Positions 20,345 to 30,340 are shown, numbered from the stretch's first letter. The stretch is DNA of 64,000 bases from Bacillus solitudinis (GCF_002797395.1 NZ_KZ454943.1:2421469-2485468); one strand, 5' to 3'. Notes: generated by a model from the sequence alone, not told the origin. A program made the numbers and translations.

Positions 20345-20407
20345 TAAATCTTATGGAAACTTAAGGGTTAATTGCCGTTATAAATCTTTAGAACTCAGTG
20401 GGCTTTG

Positions 20408-20436
20408 TTGCCTATAAGGGTGTAATTTGGTATCAT
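20408..20436 (+). promoter_or_regulatory. Candidate SigA promoter of gatCAB
   Basis: TTGCCT, 17-nt spacer, TATCAT, 45 nt before gatC. Confidence 0.5.
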
Positions 20437-20481
20437 TAAAAATATTGTCTAAGTACGAATATTAGTGGGGGTGAGCTTGAG

Positions 20482-20772
20482 ATGTCACGAATCTCGAAAG
20501 ATGAAGTAAAACACGTTGCGAACTTAGCAAGACTCGCGGTGACTGAGGAAGAAGTAGAAACGTTTACAAAGCAGCTAGATGCGATTATCTCCTTCGCTGA
20601 GCAGTTAAATGAACTCGATACAGAAGGTGTAGAACCAACGACACATGTCTTAGATATGAAAAATGTATTGCGTGAAGATAAAGCTTCAGAAGGATTACCG
20701 CTAGAAGATGTACTAAAAAATGCACCAGATCATGAAGATGGCCAAATTCGTGTGCCATCTATTATGGATTAA
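20482..20772 (+). CDS. gatC: Asp/Glu-tRNA amidotransferase subunit C
   Basis: 96 residues, normal length. Starts [18 protein letters not shown], which is the GatC signature; the C-terminal half wraps around GatA and stabilises GatAB. GGGGGTGAG lies before ATG 20482. First gene of gatCAB. Confidence 0.96.
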   Translation: MSRISKDEVKHVANLARLAVTEEEVETFTKQLDAIISFAEQLNELDTEGVEPTTHVLDMKNVLREDKASEGLPLEDVLKNAPDHEDGQIRVPSIMD

Positions 20773-20789
20773 TAGGGAGGACAAGCTTC

Positions 20790-22247
20790 ATGTCATTATT
20801 TGACCATAAAATGTCGGAGCTCCACACAATGCTCCAGAATAAAGAAGTGAAGGTTTCTGAACTTGTCGGGGAATCGTACAAACGTATTGCTGAAGTCGAC
20901 AACAAGGTTAAAGCCTTTTTAACATTAGATGAAGAAAAAGCACGCGCGTATGCAAACCAGTTAGATGAGGCTCTTGGAAAAGATTCAGAGCGGGGTTTGT
21001 TATTTGGTATGCCAATCGGTGTGAAAGATAATATCGTTACGAAGAACCTACGTACTACTTGTTCAAGTCGTATTCTTGAAAACTTTGACCCGATTTATGA
21101 TGCAACGGTTGTGCAAAAACTTCAATCGGCTCAAGCCATTACGATTGGTAAGTTGAACATGGATGAATTTGCGATGGGTTCTTCTACGGAAAACTCAGCA
21201 TTTCAAAATACCAGAAACCCTTGGAATCTTGATCATGTACCAGGAGGATCAAGTGGTGGTTCAGCAGCGTCTGTAGCTGCAGGAGAAGTTCCATTTTCAT
21301 TAGGATCTGACACAGGTGGTTCAATTCGTCAACCGGCGGCTTATTGTGGTGTCGTTGGATTGAAACCTACATACGGTCGGGTATCTCGTTTTGGTTTAGT
21401 TGCTTTTGCATCGTCTTTAGACCAAATCGGCCCAATTACGCGTAATGTTGAGGATAATGCCTATTTACTTCAGACAATTTCAGGTATCGATCCAATGGAT
21501 TCTACATCTGCAAATGTCGATGTTCCAGATTTTCTTTCAGCTCTTACAGGTAATGTAAAAGGGTTAAAAATCGCAGTACCTAAAGAATATCTTGCAGAAG
21601 GTGTTCAAGAAGAAGTGAAACAATCTGTTTTAGATGCTCTTAAAGTGCTAGAAAGCCAAGGGGCGACTTGGGATGAAGTGTCATTGCCTCACTCTAAATA
21701 TGCTCTAGCTACATACTATTTATTAGCTTCATCTGAAGCATCAGCTAACCTTGCACGTTTTGATGGTGTTCGTTATGGATATCGTACTGATAATGCTGAT
21801 AACTTGCTTGATATGTATAAGCAAACACGTGCAGAGGGTTTCGGTAATGAAGTGAAGCGTCGTATTATGCTTGGAACGTTTGCGTTAAGCTCAGGCTACT
21901 ATGATGCTTATTATAAAAAGGCTCAGCAAGCTCGTACCTTAATTAAGCAAGACTTTGAAAAAGTATTTGAAAACTATGATGTTATTATTGGCCCAACAAC
22001 GCCGACACCAGCATTTAAAATTGGTGAGCAAATTGAGGATCCATTAACGATGTATGCAAATGATATTTTAACGATTCCAGTAAACCTTGCAGGTGTACCA
22101 GGGATTTCTGTTCCTTGTGGCTTCATAAATGGGTTACCACTTGGTCTTCAGATCATTGGGAAGCACTTTGATGAGAATACGGTATACCGTGTAGCACATG
22201 CATATGAACAAGCAACAGATTATTCTAAACAAAAACCAACATTGTAA
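20790..22247 (+). CDS. gatA: Asp/Glu-tRNA amidotransferase subunit A
   Basis: 485 residues, amidase-signature enzyme that releases ammonia from glutamine for GatB. Catalytic Lys79 (GVKDNI), GGSSGGSAA around residue 152 and [12 protein letters not shown] around 171 supply the Ser-cisSer-Lys triad. AGGGAGGACAAGC site before ATG 20790, 17 nt after gatC and 15 nt before the gatB start. Confidence 0.97.
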   Translation: MSLFDHKMSELHTMLQNKEVKVSELVGESYKRIAEVDNKVKAFLTLDEEKARAYANQLDEALGKDSERGLLFGMPIGVKDNIVTKNLRTTCSSRILENFDPIYDATVVQKLQSAQAITIGKLNMDEFAMGSSTENSAFQNTRNPWNLDHVPGGSSGGSAASVAAGEVPFSLGSDTGGSIRQPAAYCGVVGLKPTYGRVSRFGLVAFASSLDQIGPITRNVEDNAYLLQTISGIDPMDSTSANVDVPDFLSALTGNVKGLKIAVPKEYLAEGVQEEVKQSVLDALKVLESQGATWDEVSLPHSKYALATYYLLASSEASANLARFDGVRYGYRTDNADNLLDMYKQTRAEGFGNEVKRRIMLGTFALSSGYYDAYYKKAQQARTLIKQDFEKVFENYDVIIGPTTPTPAFKIGEQIEDPLTMYANDILTIPVNLAGVPGISVPCGFINGLPLGLQIIGKHFDENTVYRVAHAYEQATDYSKQKPTL

Positions 22248-22262
22248 GGGGTGAAACAAAAG

Positions 22263-23693
22263 ATGAATTTTGAAACAGTCATAGGACTAGAGGTCCACGT
22301 TGAATTAAAAACAGATTCAAAAATATTCTCGGCGAGCCCGAACCACTTTGGTTCTGAGCCGAATGCAAACACGAGTGTTATTGATTTAGGTTACCCAGGC
22401 GTATTACCAGTGTTAAATAAATCAGCTGTTGAGTTTGCAATGAAGGCTGCGATGGCCTTAAATTGCGAAGTAGCAACAGATACGAAATTCGACCGCAAGA
22501 ATTACTTCTATCCTGATAACCCAAAAGCGTACCAAATCTCGCAATTTGATAAGCCAATCGGAGAACATGGTTGGATTGAAATCGAAGTGGGTGGGGAGAA
22601 AAAGCGTATCGGAATTACACGTCTTCATTTAGAGGAAGATGCAGGTAAGCTGACACACTCGGGCAACGGATATTCACTCGTTGATTACAATCGTCAAGGA
22701 ACACCGTTAATTGAAATTGTTTCGGAACCAGATATTCGTACGCCTGAAGAAGCATATGCGTACCTAGAAAAAATTAAGGCAATTATTCAATATACGGGTG
22801 TTTCAGATTGTAAGATGGAGGAAGGGTCTTTGCGTTGTGATGCTAATATTTCACTCCGTCCAGTGGGCCAAGAGGAATTTGGTACAAAGACAGAGCTAAA
22901 GAACTTGAACTCGTTTAACTTTGTTCGAAAAGGTCTTGAATACGAGGAAAAACGTCAAGAGCAAGTGCTTCTATCTGGTGGTATTATCGAGCAAGAAACA
23001 CGCCGTTATGATGAAGCAGCAAACAAGACATTATTAATGCGTGTAAAGGAAGGATCTGATGACTATCGATATTTCCCAGAACCAGACCTTGTTGCACTGC
23101 ACATAGATGATGAGTGGAAATCACGCATCTTTGCTGAAATTCCTGAGCTGCCGGATGCACGTAAAAAACGCTACGTTGAAGAACTTGGTTTGCCAGCATA
23201 TGATGCGATGGTTCTAACGCTTACGAAAGAAATGTCTGATTTCTTTGAAGCAACTGTAAATAATGGTGGAGACGCGAAGCTTTCATCAAACTGGTTGATG
23301 GGCGAAGTGTCTGCATACTTAAACGCTGAGCAAAAAGAGCTTGAGGATGTGGCATTAACACCTGAAGGCTTAGCAAAGATGATTCAATTGATTCAAAAAG
23401 GAACGATTTCTTCAAAAATTGCGAAGCAAGTATTCAAGGACCTAATTGAAAAAGGTGGAGACCCTGAAGAGATTGTTAAAGCAAAAGGTCTCGTCCAAAT
23501 TTCGGACGAAGGTGAACTTCGTAAAATGGTTTCAGAAGTACTTGATAACAATGCGCAATCTATCGAAGACTTTAAAAATGGTAAAGACCGTGCGATTGGT
23601 TTCCTAGTTGGACAAATCATGAAAGCTTCTAGAGGGAAAGCAAACCCACAAATGGTAAACGAAATCCTACTAGATGAAATTAAAAAACGATAA
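22263..23693 (+). CDS. gatB: Asp/Glu-tRNA amidotransferase subunit B
   Basis: 476 residues from ATG 22263 with AAGGGGTG 8 nt upstream; the in-frame GTG at 22251 overlaps that site and is not used. The kinase/transamidase domain begins [17 protein letters not shown]; the C-terminal YqeY-like tail binds the tRNA elbow ([15 protein letters not shown]). It converts misacylated Glu-tRNA(Gln) and Asp-tRNA(Asn) to the correct amides. Last gene of the operon; a long hairpin follows. Confidence 0.97.
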   Translation: MNFETVIGLEVHVELKTDSKIFSASPNHFGSEPNANTSVIDLGYPGVLPVLNKSAVEFAMKAAMALNCEVATDTKFDRKNYFYPDNPKAYQISQFDKPIGEHGWIEIEVGGEKKRIGITRLHLEEDAGKLTHSGNGYSLVDYNRQGTPLIEIVSEPDIRTPEEAYAYLEKIKAIIQYTGVSDCKMEEGSLRCDANISLRPVGQEEFGTKTELKNLNSFNFVRKGLEYEEKRQEQVLLSGGIIEQETRRYDEAANKTLLMRVKEGSDDYRYFPEPDLVALHIDDEWKSRIFAEIPELPDARKKRYVEELGLPAYDAMVLTLTKEMSDFFEATVNNGGDAKLSSNWLMGEVSAYLNAEQKELEDVALTPEGLAKMIQLIQKGTISSKIAKQVFKDLIEKGGDPEEIVKAKGLVQISDEGELRKMVSEVLDNNAQSIEDFKNGKDRAIGFLVGQIMKASRGKANPQMVNEILLDEIKKR

Positions 23694-23702
23694 CATATAG
23701 TT

Positions 23703-23781
23703 AGAGGCTGACTTTGGTGAGGCCTCTGAAAAAGGTTGGTATTCGCCTTTTTTCAGGGACCTTTTAAGTTAGTCTCTTTTT
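23703..23781 (+). terminator. Nested hairpin terminator after gatB
   Basis: Outer stem AGAGGCTGACTT / AAGTTAGTCTCT (12 pairs with G-T pairs) encloses an inner stem GCCTCTGAAAAAGG / CCTTTTTTCAGGGACC with mismatches, and TTTTT follows. The inner arm again contains the GAAAAAGG core seen in the terminators at 4482 and 11064. Confidence 0.8.
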
Positions 23782-23832
23782 ATAAACTTCGAGATTTTTC
23801 TCTAAACGTTCATAAATAGGGAATGTCTAAGT

Positions 23833-23862
23833 TTGTTTTTCAAGGTTAAAATGAGATACAAT
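23833..23862 (+). promoter_or_regulatory. Candidate promoter of dgkB
   Basis: TTGTTT, 18-nt spacer, TACAAT, 35 nt before the start codon. Confidence 0.4.
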
Positions 23863-23897
23863 ACAATGAAATAGTATGAAATAAAGTAGGGGATCGT

Positions 23898-24809
23898 ATG
23901 AAACGAGCACGTCTGATTTACAATCCAACGTCAGGAAGGGAACAAATACGTAAGAATTTAGCCTATGTTTTGGAGCGATTAGAAAAGTCTGGATATGAAA
24001 CGTCGACCCATGCAACAACAGGTGAAGGGTGTGCAAAAAGAGCTGCGAAGAAGGCGGGAGAGCATGGCTATGACCTCGTGATTGCAGCAGGTGGCGATGG
24101 AACAATGTTTGAGGTGGTTAACGGACTGGCACCTCTTTCTAAGAGACCGATGCTAGGACTAATACCTGCAGGAACAACGAACGACTTTGCCCGTGCGCTT
24201 GGGATTCCACGGGATATTGAAAAGGCATGTGACATCTTATGTAGTGACCAGGTCGAGCCGATTGATATTGGACAAGTGGATGATAGATATTTTATTAATA
24301 TTGCAGCAGGTGGGACGTTAACAGAGCTTACATATGAAGTCCCAAGTAAGCTAAAGACGATGGTGGGGCAATTGGCTTATTATATTAAAGGTCTAGAGAA
24401 GCTGCCACAAGTTTCCCCTACGTTTGTAAGGATTGAATATGATGGGAAGCTTTTTGAAGGGGAGATAATGTTGTTTCTCGTCTCAAATACGAATTCAGTA
24501 GGTGGCTTCGAACGCTTAGCACCAAATGCGTCCTTACAGGATGGTATGTTTGACTTCATTATTGTCAAGAAACTATCATTTCCTGAGTTTGTCCACCTTG
24601 GAAGTCTCGCATTAAGAGGAGAGCATATCAACCATCCGAAAGTAATATATGTTCAAGCGAATCGAATAAAGGTACAAGTCGAAGGTGATATGCAATTAAA
24701 CCTAGACGGTGAATTTGGAGGATTGCTCCCTGCTGAATTCGTCAATCGATACCAGCATTTCCAAATACTCTGTCCAAAGGATAAGAAGCGAAATAGAAGC
24801 CGTGAATAG
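23898..24809 (+). CDS. dgkB: Diacylglycerol kinase
   Basis: 303 residues, DAGK catalytic family. IYNPTSGRE (7-15) and GGDGTMFEVVNGL with GGDGT at 65-69 form the ATP-binding loop; PAGTTNDFARALGI follows. The soluble DgkB phosphorylates diacylglycerol left by lipoteichoic acid synthesis and returns it to phosphatidic acid. Position between gatB and rlmD matches B. subtilis yerQ/dgkB. The short GTAGGGGATCGT sequence supplies the ribosome site. Confidence 0.94.
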   Translation: MKRARLIYNPTSGREQIRKNLAYVLERLEKSGYETSTHATTGEGCAKRAAKKAGEHGYDLVIAAGGDGTMFEVVNGLAPLSKRPMLGLIPAGTTNDFARALGIPRDIEKACDILCSDQVEPIDIGQVDDRYFINIAAGGTLTELTYEVPSKLKTMVGQLAYYIKGLEKLPQVSPTFVRIEYDGKLFEGEIMLFLVSNTNSVGGFERLAPNASLQDGMFDFIIVKKLSFPEFVHLGSLALRGEHINHPKVIYVQANRIKVQVEGDMQLNLDGEFGGLLPAEFVNRYQHFQILCPKDKKRNRSRE

Positions 24810-24841
24810 CACTTCTCCCAATAAGGAGGAAGTGTTTTTTG
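24810..24841 (+). terminator. Terminator after dgkB
   Basis: CACTTC-TCC / GGA-GGAAGTG stem directly after the stop codon, followed by six T. Confidence 0.85.
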
Positions 24842-24954
24842 TTTATAAGAACAAAGAGACACCAGCTTACTCCACGTTCTTGTTATCACGAATAGGAATG
24901 CACGACTGCCTTATGTTACAATGACAACATGATAAGAGGAAAAGGGCGAATGAC

Positions 24955-26325
24955 ATGACCAACTATGAAGTACCAGTAAAGAAAAATGATATCGTTGATG
25001 TGATGATAGAGGATTTGACACATGACGGGGCCGGAGTGGCAAAGATAAATGGCTATGCCTTATTCATCCCAAAAGCACTCCCAGGGGAGAAAGTGAAAGT
25101 GAAAATTGTTAAAGTAAAGAAGGGATTTGGGTTTGGACGAGTTCTGGAAACTCTTGAAGAAAGCCCTGATCGCGTGGATGCGCCTTGTCCCATTTATAAT
25201 CAATGTGGGGGGTGCCAACTTCAACATCTTAGCTATGAGGCACAACTACGCTTTAAGCAAAAGCAGGTCAAGGATGTGCTTGAACGAATTGGCCAGTTAC
25301 CTGATGTTTTGGTTCACCCTACACTTGGCATGGACGATCCGTGGCGTTATCGGAATAAGGCTCAGGTCCCCGTCGGTGAAATCGAAGGTGGCTTAGTAGC
25401 AGGCTTCTATCAAGAACGAAGCCACCGCATCATTGATATGGATCAATGTTTAATCCAGCACGAGAAGAATGACTACGTTGTCACAACTGTTAAAGAAATT
25501 GCAAAGAAATACGGTGTTCGAGGCTATGATGAAGAAAAGCATCGAGGGACATTGAGACATGTCGTGGCTCGGTACGGTAAGCAAACCGGCGACATTATGG
25601 TTGTACTCATTACAAGAGGCCCAGAGCTAGCAAATAAGAAAAACATAATTGAGGATATTCAGCAAGAAATACCGAATGTAAAATCGATTGTTCAAAACAT
25701 TAATCCGAAACGAACGAACGTCATTTTCGGTGAGAAGACCCACGTGCTGTGGGGAGATGAATACATCTACGATACGATTGGTGATATTAGATTTGCGATT
25801 TCAGCACGTTCATTCTATCAGGTGAACCCAGACCAGACGAAGGTACTATATGACAAGGCCTTAGAATATGCGCAGTTAAGCGGAGGAGAAACTGTCATTG
25901 ATGCCTACTGTGGAATTGGTACAATCTCTCTCTTCTTGGCCCAAGGAGCTAAACACGTTTATGGTGTAGAAATTGTCCCTGAAGCAATTACTGATGCGAA
26001 ACGCAACGCCAAACTAAATGGTTTTGACAATGTGGACTTTGCTGTTGGAGAAGCTGAAAATGTCATGCCATGGTGGTACGCACAAGGGATTCGCGCAGAT
26101 GTCATTGTCGTGGATCCTCCGCGGAAAGGCTGTGACGACAAGCTACTTGAAACGATTATAGCGATGAAGCCAGAACGAGTTGTGTATGTGTCCTGTAATC
26201 CAGCTACACTCGCACGTGATTTACGTGTGCTTGAGGACGGGGGATACCGGACAACGGAAGTGCAGCCGGTGGATATGTTTCCGTGGACAACACATGTGGA
26301 GAGTGTCACCCTTTTAACCTTATAA
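24955..26325 (+). CDS. rlmD: 23S rRNA (uracil-5-)-methyltransferase RlmD/RlmCD type
   Basis: 456 residues. N-terminal TRAM RNA-binding domain (about 8-66); Cys78, Cys84, Cys87 ([10 protein letters not shown]) and a later Cys in DQCLIQ ligate a 4Fe-4S cluster; SAM motif [13 protein letters not shown]; catalytic Cys in [13 protein letters not shown]. It methylates uracil at position 5 in 23S rRNA (U747 and/or U1939 by family). Only 53 nt separate its stop from the prophage integrase, so the integration site is at or just after its 3' end. Confidence 0.94.
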   Translation: MTNYEVPVKKNDIVDVMIEDLTHDGAGVAKINGYALFIPKALPGEKVKVKIVKVKKGFGFGRVLETLEESPDRVDAPCPIYNQCGGCQLQHLSYEAQLRFKQKQVKDVLERIGQLPDVLVHPTLGMDDPWRYRNKAQVPVGEIEGGLVAGFYQERSHRIIDMDQCLIQHEKNDYVVTTVKEIAKKYGVRGYDEEKHRGTLRHVVARYGKQTGDIMVVLITRGPELANKKNIIEDIQQEIPNVKSIVQNINPKRTNVIFGEKTHVLWGDEYIYDTIGDIRFAISARSFYQVNPDQTKVLYDKALEYAQLSGGETVIDAYCGIGTISLFLAQGAKHVYGVEIVPEAITDAKRNAKLNGFDNVDFAVGEAENVMPWWYAQGIRADVIVVDPPRKGCDDKLLETIIAMKPERVVYVSCNPATLARDLRVLEDGGYRTTEVQPVDMFPWTTHVESVTLLTL

Positions 26326-26378
26326 ACATAGGGTTTTGACGGTTGTGAAAGGGTGAATGCTCACATTTTGCTCACGCT

Positions 26379-27509
26379 TCAAAAAGATAAGGCGTCGCTA
26401 ACCTTTTTAGCGGCGTTTTCTTGCATGTCTTCAGTGACATGAGAATAGACATCTAATGTCATTTTTACGGTAGAGTGACCCAGACGTTCCGAGACAATTT
26501 TTGGATTCTCGCCTTTGCGTAAAAGTAGCGTCGCGTGTGAATGTCTGATGTCGTGTATTCTTATCTTCTGTAAACCAGCAATTTTTGTGACTTTATCCAT
26601 ATACCAAGCAAGTTGACGTCCGAAAATTGGTTTACCGTTTTCGCGAGGGCAAACTAATCCCCAATCTTCGTAGGCAGCACCGTGCATTAATTTCATTTCT
26701 TTTTGTCTGAGTTGGTGACGCTTTAACTCATTTATCAAATCATCCGATATTGTAATCTGGCGATAGGATGATTTAGTCTTTAAATCGGTAAATGTGAATT
26801 TGTTTGTAGGTTCATCATATACGATGGCTTGATTCACGCTGATTTTCTTTCTATCCATATCGACGTCTTTCCACGATAAACCAAGAAACTCACCTCTTCG
26901 CATACCTGTATGCATCGCAATAAGAAGAGGTATGAAATAGAAGGGGTTGTCCTGTTTGGCGAATGTGATAAACCGCTTCATTTCCTCAGAGGTCCACGTT
27001 GTCATTTTTTGCCTTCTTGGTTTAGGTATTTCTAACTGGCGAAATGGATTCTTGTAAAGTAAATCAGAATCAATGGCATAATTGATAGCTGCTTTAAATA
27101 AGATGAAGGTGTATTCAATATACCTTGGGCTACGGCCTTCTTCCAACATATCGTTAATCGCCTTTTGACCGTGGTGAAGTCGTAAGTCTTTTAATTTTAA
27201 TTTTCCGAACGTAGGTAATATACGACGCTCCATGGCTCTGGTATAATTTAAGAAAGTTCTCGGTTTGACTCGATGTTTCGCGACAGAATCAAGCCAGTGC
27301 TTCATAAAGTCTTCGATGATTACATTTTCATTGTCGAAACTAATACCTTTATTTAATTGGTTAAGAAGCTCGGCTGCTGCTGCTTGAGCTTCTTTTTTCG
27401 TTTTAAAGCCTGACTTGCTTTTTTGTTTACGGTTTCCAGTAGCTGGGTCCCTACCAATGTCTATCGTAAAAGACCACTTATCACCACGTTTACGGAAGTA
27501 ACCTTGCAT
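26379..27509 (-). CDS. int: Tyrosine-type site-specific integrase
   Basis: 376 residues. AP2-like arm-binding N-terminal domain (about 1-55), SAM-like core-binding domain (62-160), catalytic domain with Arg204 (TGMRRGE), His319-x2-Arg322 (HDIRHSHA), His345 (LGHST) and nucleophile Tyr355. All catalytic residues are present, so it should be active. It integrates and excises the prophage. Last gene of the leftward lysogeny operon and convergent with rlmD. Confidence 0.95.
   Translation of the reverse strand: MQGYFRKRGDKWSFTIDIGRDPATGNRKQKSKSGFKTKKEAQAAAAELLNQLNKGISFDNENVIIEDFMKHWLDSVAKHRVKPRTFLNYTRAMERRILPTFGKLKLKDLRLHHGQKAINDMLEEGRSPRYIEYTFILFKAAINYAIDSDLLYKNPFRQLEIPKPRRQKMTTWTSEEMKRFITFAKQDNPFYFIPLLIAMHTGMRRGEFLGLSWKDVDMDRKKISVNQAIVYDEPTNKFTFTDLKTKSSYRQITISDDLINELKRHQLRQKEMKLMHGAAYEDWGLVCPRENGKPIFGRQLAWYMDKVTKIAGLQKIRIHDIRHSHATLLLRKGENPKIVSERLGHSTVKMTLDVYSHVTEDMQENAAKKVSDALSF
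26391..26419. terminator. Terminator shared by rlmD and the integrase
   Basis: GCGTCGCTAA / TTAGCGGCGT stem (one G-T pair) with a 5-nt loop, then TTTT on the + strand. It lies inside the last codons of the integrase gene, so phage coding DNA supplies the terminator for the host rlmD transcript. Confidence 0.7.
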
Positions 27510-27609
27510 AGTATCAACTCCTCAAATGATAAAAGGAACAATAATCAGATGAGAGCTTTGTGTAAACCAACATCATCATTATCATTCCTTTTTCTTGAAA
27601 TATCAATCA

Positions 27610-27966
27610 TTAAGAAAATCGTCCCATAACGTCGTATGCAAGTAACTCCTGTAAATCATCGACCAAAACCATATAGTATTCGGTTTCGTACACAGCTTCA
27701 GGATCGTGTTCTTGCCTTTGTAAATCTCGTTTTAATTGTTCTAAATCAATATCAAATTGATGGTCATGGAAGGGGCATTGCTTTAATGCACCTTGGGTGA
27801 CACTCAATAATTTAAGGTCATCATGGAAATCCTCAACAGAAAAACGCTCAAAAGGACCCTCAATACTATAGGTTCTAGCCTCGTGTTCAGCATCATATCG
27901 CGGCAACATCATCCACTTTGGATATAATTCTCCATCAATCTCATCGTAATAAATCTTTAATGTCAT
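27610..27966 (-). CDS. Hypothetical protein of the lysogeny operon
   Basis: 118 residues, acidic, no family recognised. It overlaps the start-distal gene (ImmA-like) by 26 nt and lies between it and the integrase, so it is part of the leftward operon that is expressed in the lysogen. No membrane helix, signal or clear nucleic-acid motif. The 100 nt between it and the integrase hold no gene I can support. Confidence 0.6.
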   Translation of the reverse strand: MTLKIYYDEIDGELYPKWMMLPRYDAEHEARTYSIEGPFERFSVEDFHDDLKLLSVTQGALKQCPFHDHQFDIDLEQLKRDLQRQEHDPEAVYETEYYMVLVDDLQELLAYDVMGRFS

Positions 27967-28558
27967 GGTTGATTTTCTCCTCTCCTACTTGTCTCTTTAA
28001 TTGGTCTAAGATTGCTAGTGTTGATTTGTAAACCTTTCCTTTTTGCAAAGAACGATTGATTCTGTCTTCTTCTCTTTGTTTCATCCTTACATAGTGAGCT
28101 TGTGTCTCGTTTTGCTGACGGATGATTCGAATACGTTCTTTAATCAGGTTCTCAGGCAATTGAAAGATGTCCACCAAAGAAGAAACGGAACGAAAATCAT
28201 TCATAATTGGCTCAAATATGTACCGGGGCATGGATAGGTACTGAGAAGTCCAATATGCTTGACGTTCTTGTAGTTTCTCGAAATCTTGATGCATCATTCT
28301 TTGGTCTCCGCAATGTTGGATAAAGTGTGATAATTCATGAAAAAAATCAGAACGAATATTTTCATTTGGTTGTCTTTCATCCAAGTACATTAAGGCGCAC
28401 TTGTCGTTGTAAAAACAATCGCTTTCATAAGGATGATAAATAACTTTGACATCGAACAAAGAGGATAAATTACTGATAGATAAGTCATGAGGATTTTGTA
28501 TTTTTAACTCTTTATAGCGAATTGCAAGCTTCTCTTCTCTTATACTGGCAAACTTCAC
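27941..28558 (-). CDS. ImmA/IrrE family metallo-endopeptidase
   Basis: 205 residues from GTG 28558, which has a GGTGGTGG site; an upstream ATG at 28588 has none. HELSHFIQH carries the HExxH zinc-protease motif. In ICEBs1 and related elements ImmA cleaves the XRE-type immunity repressor after DNA damage or a signal and starts induction. It lies next to the repressor gene at 28642 in the same operon, which supports that partnership. The C-terminal half is helical and probably recognises the repressor. Confidence 0.88.
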   Translation of the reverse strand: MKFASIREEKLAIRYKELKIQNPHDLSISNLSSLFDVKVIYHPYESDCFYNDKCALMYLDERQPNENIRSDFFHELSHFIQHCGDQRMMHQDFEKLQERQAYWTSQYLSMPRYIFEPIMNDFRSVSSLVDIFQLPENLIKERIRIIRQQNETQAHYVRMKQREEDRINRSLQKGKVYKSTLAILDQLKRQVGEEKINHDIKDLLR

Positions 28559-28641
28559 GCGACCACCACCAAAACTATTTGTCACCATTATACGAACATA
28601 TGTTTGATTTGTAAAGAAAAGAAAAAGCCCATGTATTGGAC

Positions 28642-28962
28642 TTAATCATTCTTTCGATTATCAACTTCTTTTTCCCATTCTAAGAACTTCTTAAATCTTT
28701 CTTCGAAATTCTCTAACTCATCTTTAGTTTTTTCTCTATTAGAATAACCGTCTTTCGCCGCGTAATTTAACCGACCTAGCAAATAATCAGTACTAACATC
28801 TAAAACATCTGCTATCTTAGCTAGCTCAAAGTCCTTGCATGGTCTACTGCCATTAATGATGCGGTTGAGGACACTCTTGTTTATACCAACTTTTTCAGCT
28901 AATTGATTTTGTTTGATATCCTTTTTTTCCATAATTGATTCGATTCTTTTACCGACATTCAT
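28642..28962 (-). CDS. XRE-family CI-like phage repressor
   Basis: 106 residues. N-terminal helix-turn-helix (about 14-58: IKQNQLAEKVGINKSVLNRI), then the C-terminal VSTDYLLGRLN tail common to XRE repressors, and a charged end that could be the ImmA target. It faces a Cro-like gene across an operator array, the arrangement of a lysis-lysogeny switch. The ribosome site GAGAAGGTG lies before ATG 28962. Confidence 0.9.
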   Translation of the reverse strand: MNVGKRIESIMEKKDIKQNQLAEKVGINKSVLNRIINGSRPCKDFELAKIADVLDVSTDYLLGRLNYAAKDGYSNREKTKDELENFEERFKKFLEWEKEVDNRKND

Positions 28963-29003
28963 AAAATCACCTTCTCTATTATCTACATTAATATATTAAC
29001 ACG

Positions 29004-29106
29004 TTTCTAAAATGGAAATAAAGTAATTGCTAAAAAAGAAATAAAAGGGTGTTGACATTTCTAAAATAGAAATTTATACTAGGGTTACAAGTTGCTGAAA
29101 TAGAAA
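29004..29106. promoter_or_regulatory. Switch operator array with early promoter
   Basis: Four copies of a 15-bp site with consensus TTTCTAAAATAGAAA: 29004-29018, 29027-29041, 29058-29072 and 29092-29106. The third fills the spacer of a strong rightward promoter, TTGACA (29052-29057), 17 nt, TATACT (29075-29080), so a bound repressor blocks it. The first overlaps the likely leftward repressor promoter (TATATT on the minus strand near 28990-28996). Confidence 0.82.
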
Positions 29107-29123
29107 TCAGGAGGTGAGTAGAG

Positions 29124-29342
29124 ATGAGTGAAATTAACTTAGAATTTATCAGAAGCAAAAGATGCAATCGCGAGATAAGTATGCAAAGGATGGCTGAAAA
29201 ATTAGGGTTTAAGAATGCTTCGACTTATCTAAAGTATGAGAATGGTGAGTACAGCCTTAAAGCTAATCACCTTCCAATTATTGCTGATATTTTATCTTGC
29301 GATATAAATGACCTTTTTTTAGTCAAAAAGTTGCTGAAATAG
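29124..29342 (+). CDS. Cro-like HTH regulator
   Basis: 72 residues with an XRE helix-turn-helix (about 18-62: ISMQRMAEKLGFKNASTY). First gene of the rightward early operon, downstream of the TTGACA/TATACT promoter, with AGGAGGTGAG before ATG 29124. It probably turns off the repressor and later the early promoter. Its stop codon lies inside a further copy of the operator at 29331-29345. Confidence 0.82.
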   Translation: MSEINLEFIRSKRCNREISMQRMAEKLGFKNASTYLKYENGEYSLKANHLPIIADILSCDINDLFLVKKLLK

Positions 29343-29345
29343 AAA
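29331..29345. promoter_or_regulatory. Extra operator copy overlapping the cro-like stop codon
   Basis: TTGCTGAAATAGAAA, identical over 15 bases to the copy at 29092-29106 and about 230 bp away from it. It could support looping or block elongation between the two sites. Confidence 0.7.
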
Positions 29346-29416
29346 TTTATTGTTTCGGAATGTTAATTGTTTATTTCGACACTATATTCAATATTCCTTC
29401 AAAGGAGGTTGTACGT

Positions 29417-29617
29417 ATGAAAAATCAAGAGGATTATCCTATTCTCATGCAAGCGCCGCATGTCGCTGAAATTGTTGGTGTTTCTCTTCGTATCGCTTAT
29501 GAAATCATGGAACGAAAGGATTTCCCTTTAATTCGTATTGGGCGAGCTAAGAGAGTGGAAAAAGAAGCTTTTTTCAACTGGTTGATTGAGCAGTCAAGAT
29601 TAAAAAGGGAGGCGTAA
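29417..29617 (+). CDS. Helix-turn-helix excisionase-like protein
   Basis: 66 residues from ATG 29417, set by AAAGGAGG; upstream frame extension has no ribosome site. The MerR/excisionase-type winged helix reads PHVAEIVGVSLRIAYEIMER then FPLIRIGRAKRVEKEAFFNWL, the classical excisionase layout. It may act as Xis with the integrase or as an early regulator. Confidence 0.75.
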   Translation: MKNQEDYPILMQAPHVAEIVGVSLRIAYEIMERKDFPLIRIGRAKRVEKEAFFNWLIEQSRLKREA

Positions 29618-29621
29618 TCCC

Positions 29622-29837
29622 ATGCCAACACAAAGCTACGACTCGTGGAAATTAGATTCACCTGTTCAGTTTAAAAAACGCTTATGCAAATGTGGTTATT
29701 GCAAAACAGCATTACACAAGGGGGATGAAGCCATCCCATACCGTGATAGCTTTTACTGTTCGGAGGAGTGTTATCAAGAAAAGTTAGTCGCAATGAATGA
29801 ACCTAATTTTATTAAATTGACCGAGGAGGCTATCTAA
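29622..29837 (+). CDS. Small zinc-ribbon-like phage protein
   Basis: 71 residues with C-K-C-G-Y-C (about 22-27) and C-SEE-C (about 47-51), a four-cysteine zinc-binding arrangement. GGGAGGCG before the ATG; its stop overlaps the start of the Gam gene. Function unknown; membership in the early recombination operon is clear from spacing. Confidence 0.65.
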   Translation: MPTQSYDSWKLDSPVQFKKRLCKCGYCKTALHKGDEAIPYRDSFYCSEECYQEKLVAMNEPNFIKLTEEAI

Positions 29838-30340
29838 TGAACGCATTACAACGAATCGAATTAGAAGAATTACAAGGTATGGAGTTAACAGAGGAAACGA
29901 AGGAGCGCTTTAAGATTGTCGACTTAGACCAATTAAACTGGGCGTTTCGTAAAATTGCCGCTTTAAATGAACAAAAGCAAGAAAGAAAAGCTTTAGCTGA
30001 TGCTGAGATTGACCGCATTATGACGTGGTTGCAAGAAGAAGAAAAACCTATCGATAATTCAATTTCGTTTTTTGAAGGATTAATCAAACTCTATCACATG
30101 CAGCAATTAGAAAAGGATCCTAAAGCTAAAACGCTCAAAACTCCATATGGCAAATCAAAAAGTACAACTAGTAAGCCTGCACCTGAACAATCAGATAAGG
30201 ATAAGTTGTTGGCTTATGTGAAGGGCGCTGAATTAACTGAGTTTATCAAGGAAGAAGTAAAGTGGGGCGATTTGAAAAAAACGCTCAACATTGTTGAAAT
30301 AGACGGTCAAAAAGTAATTGTCTCAGCAGATGGTCAATGA
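29837..30340 (+). CDS. Host-nuclease inhibitor Gam family protein
   Basis: 167 residues, long helical hairpin followed by a C-terminal lysine-rich part, the Mu Gam-like layout: FKIVDLDQLNWAFRKIAALN, then TPYGKSKS. Such proteins bind DNA ends and shield linear phage DNA from RecBCD/AddAB. The ERF annealing protein is 161 nt downstream, which fits a recombination module. Confidence 0.8.
   Translation: MNALQRIELEELQGMELTEETKERFKIVDLDQLNWAFRKIAALNEQKQERKALADAEIDRIMTWLQEEEKPIDNSISFFEGLIKLYHMQQLEKDPKAKTLKTPYGKSKSTTSKPAPEQSDKDKLLAYVKGAELTEFIKEEVKWGDLKKTLNIVEIDGQKVIVSADGQ

Noticed and set aside
26340-26380. Complete att core assignment
   Set aside because: Only one side of the prophage is in the window, so a direct repeat cannot be established.
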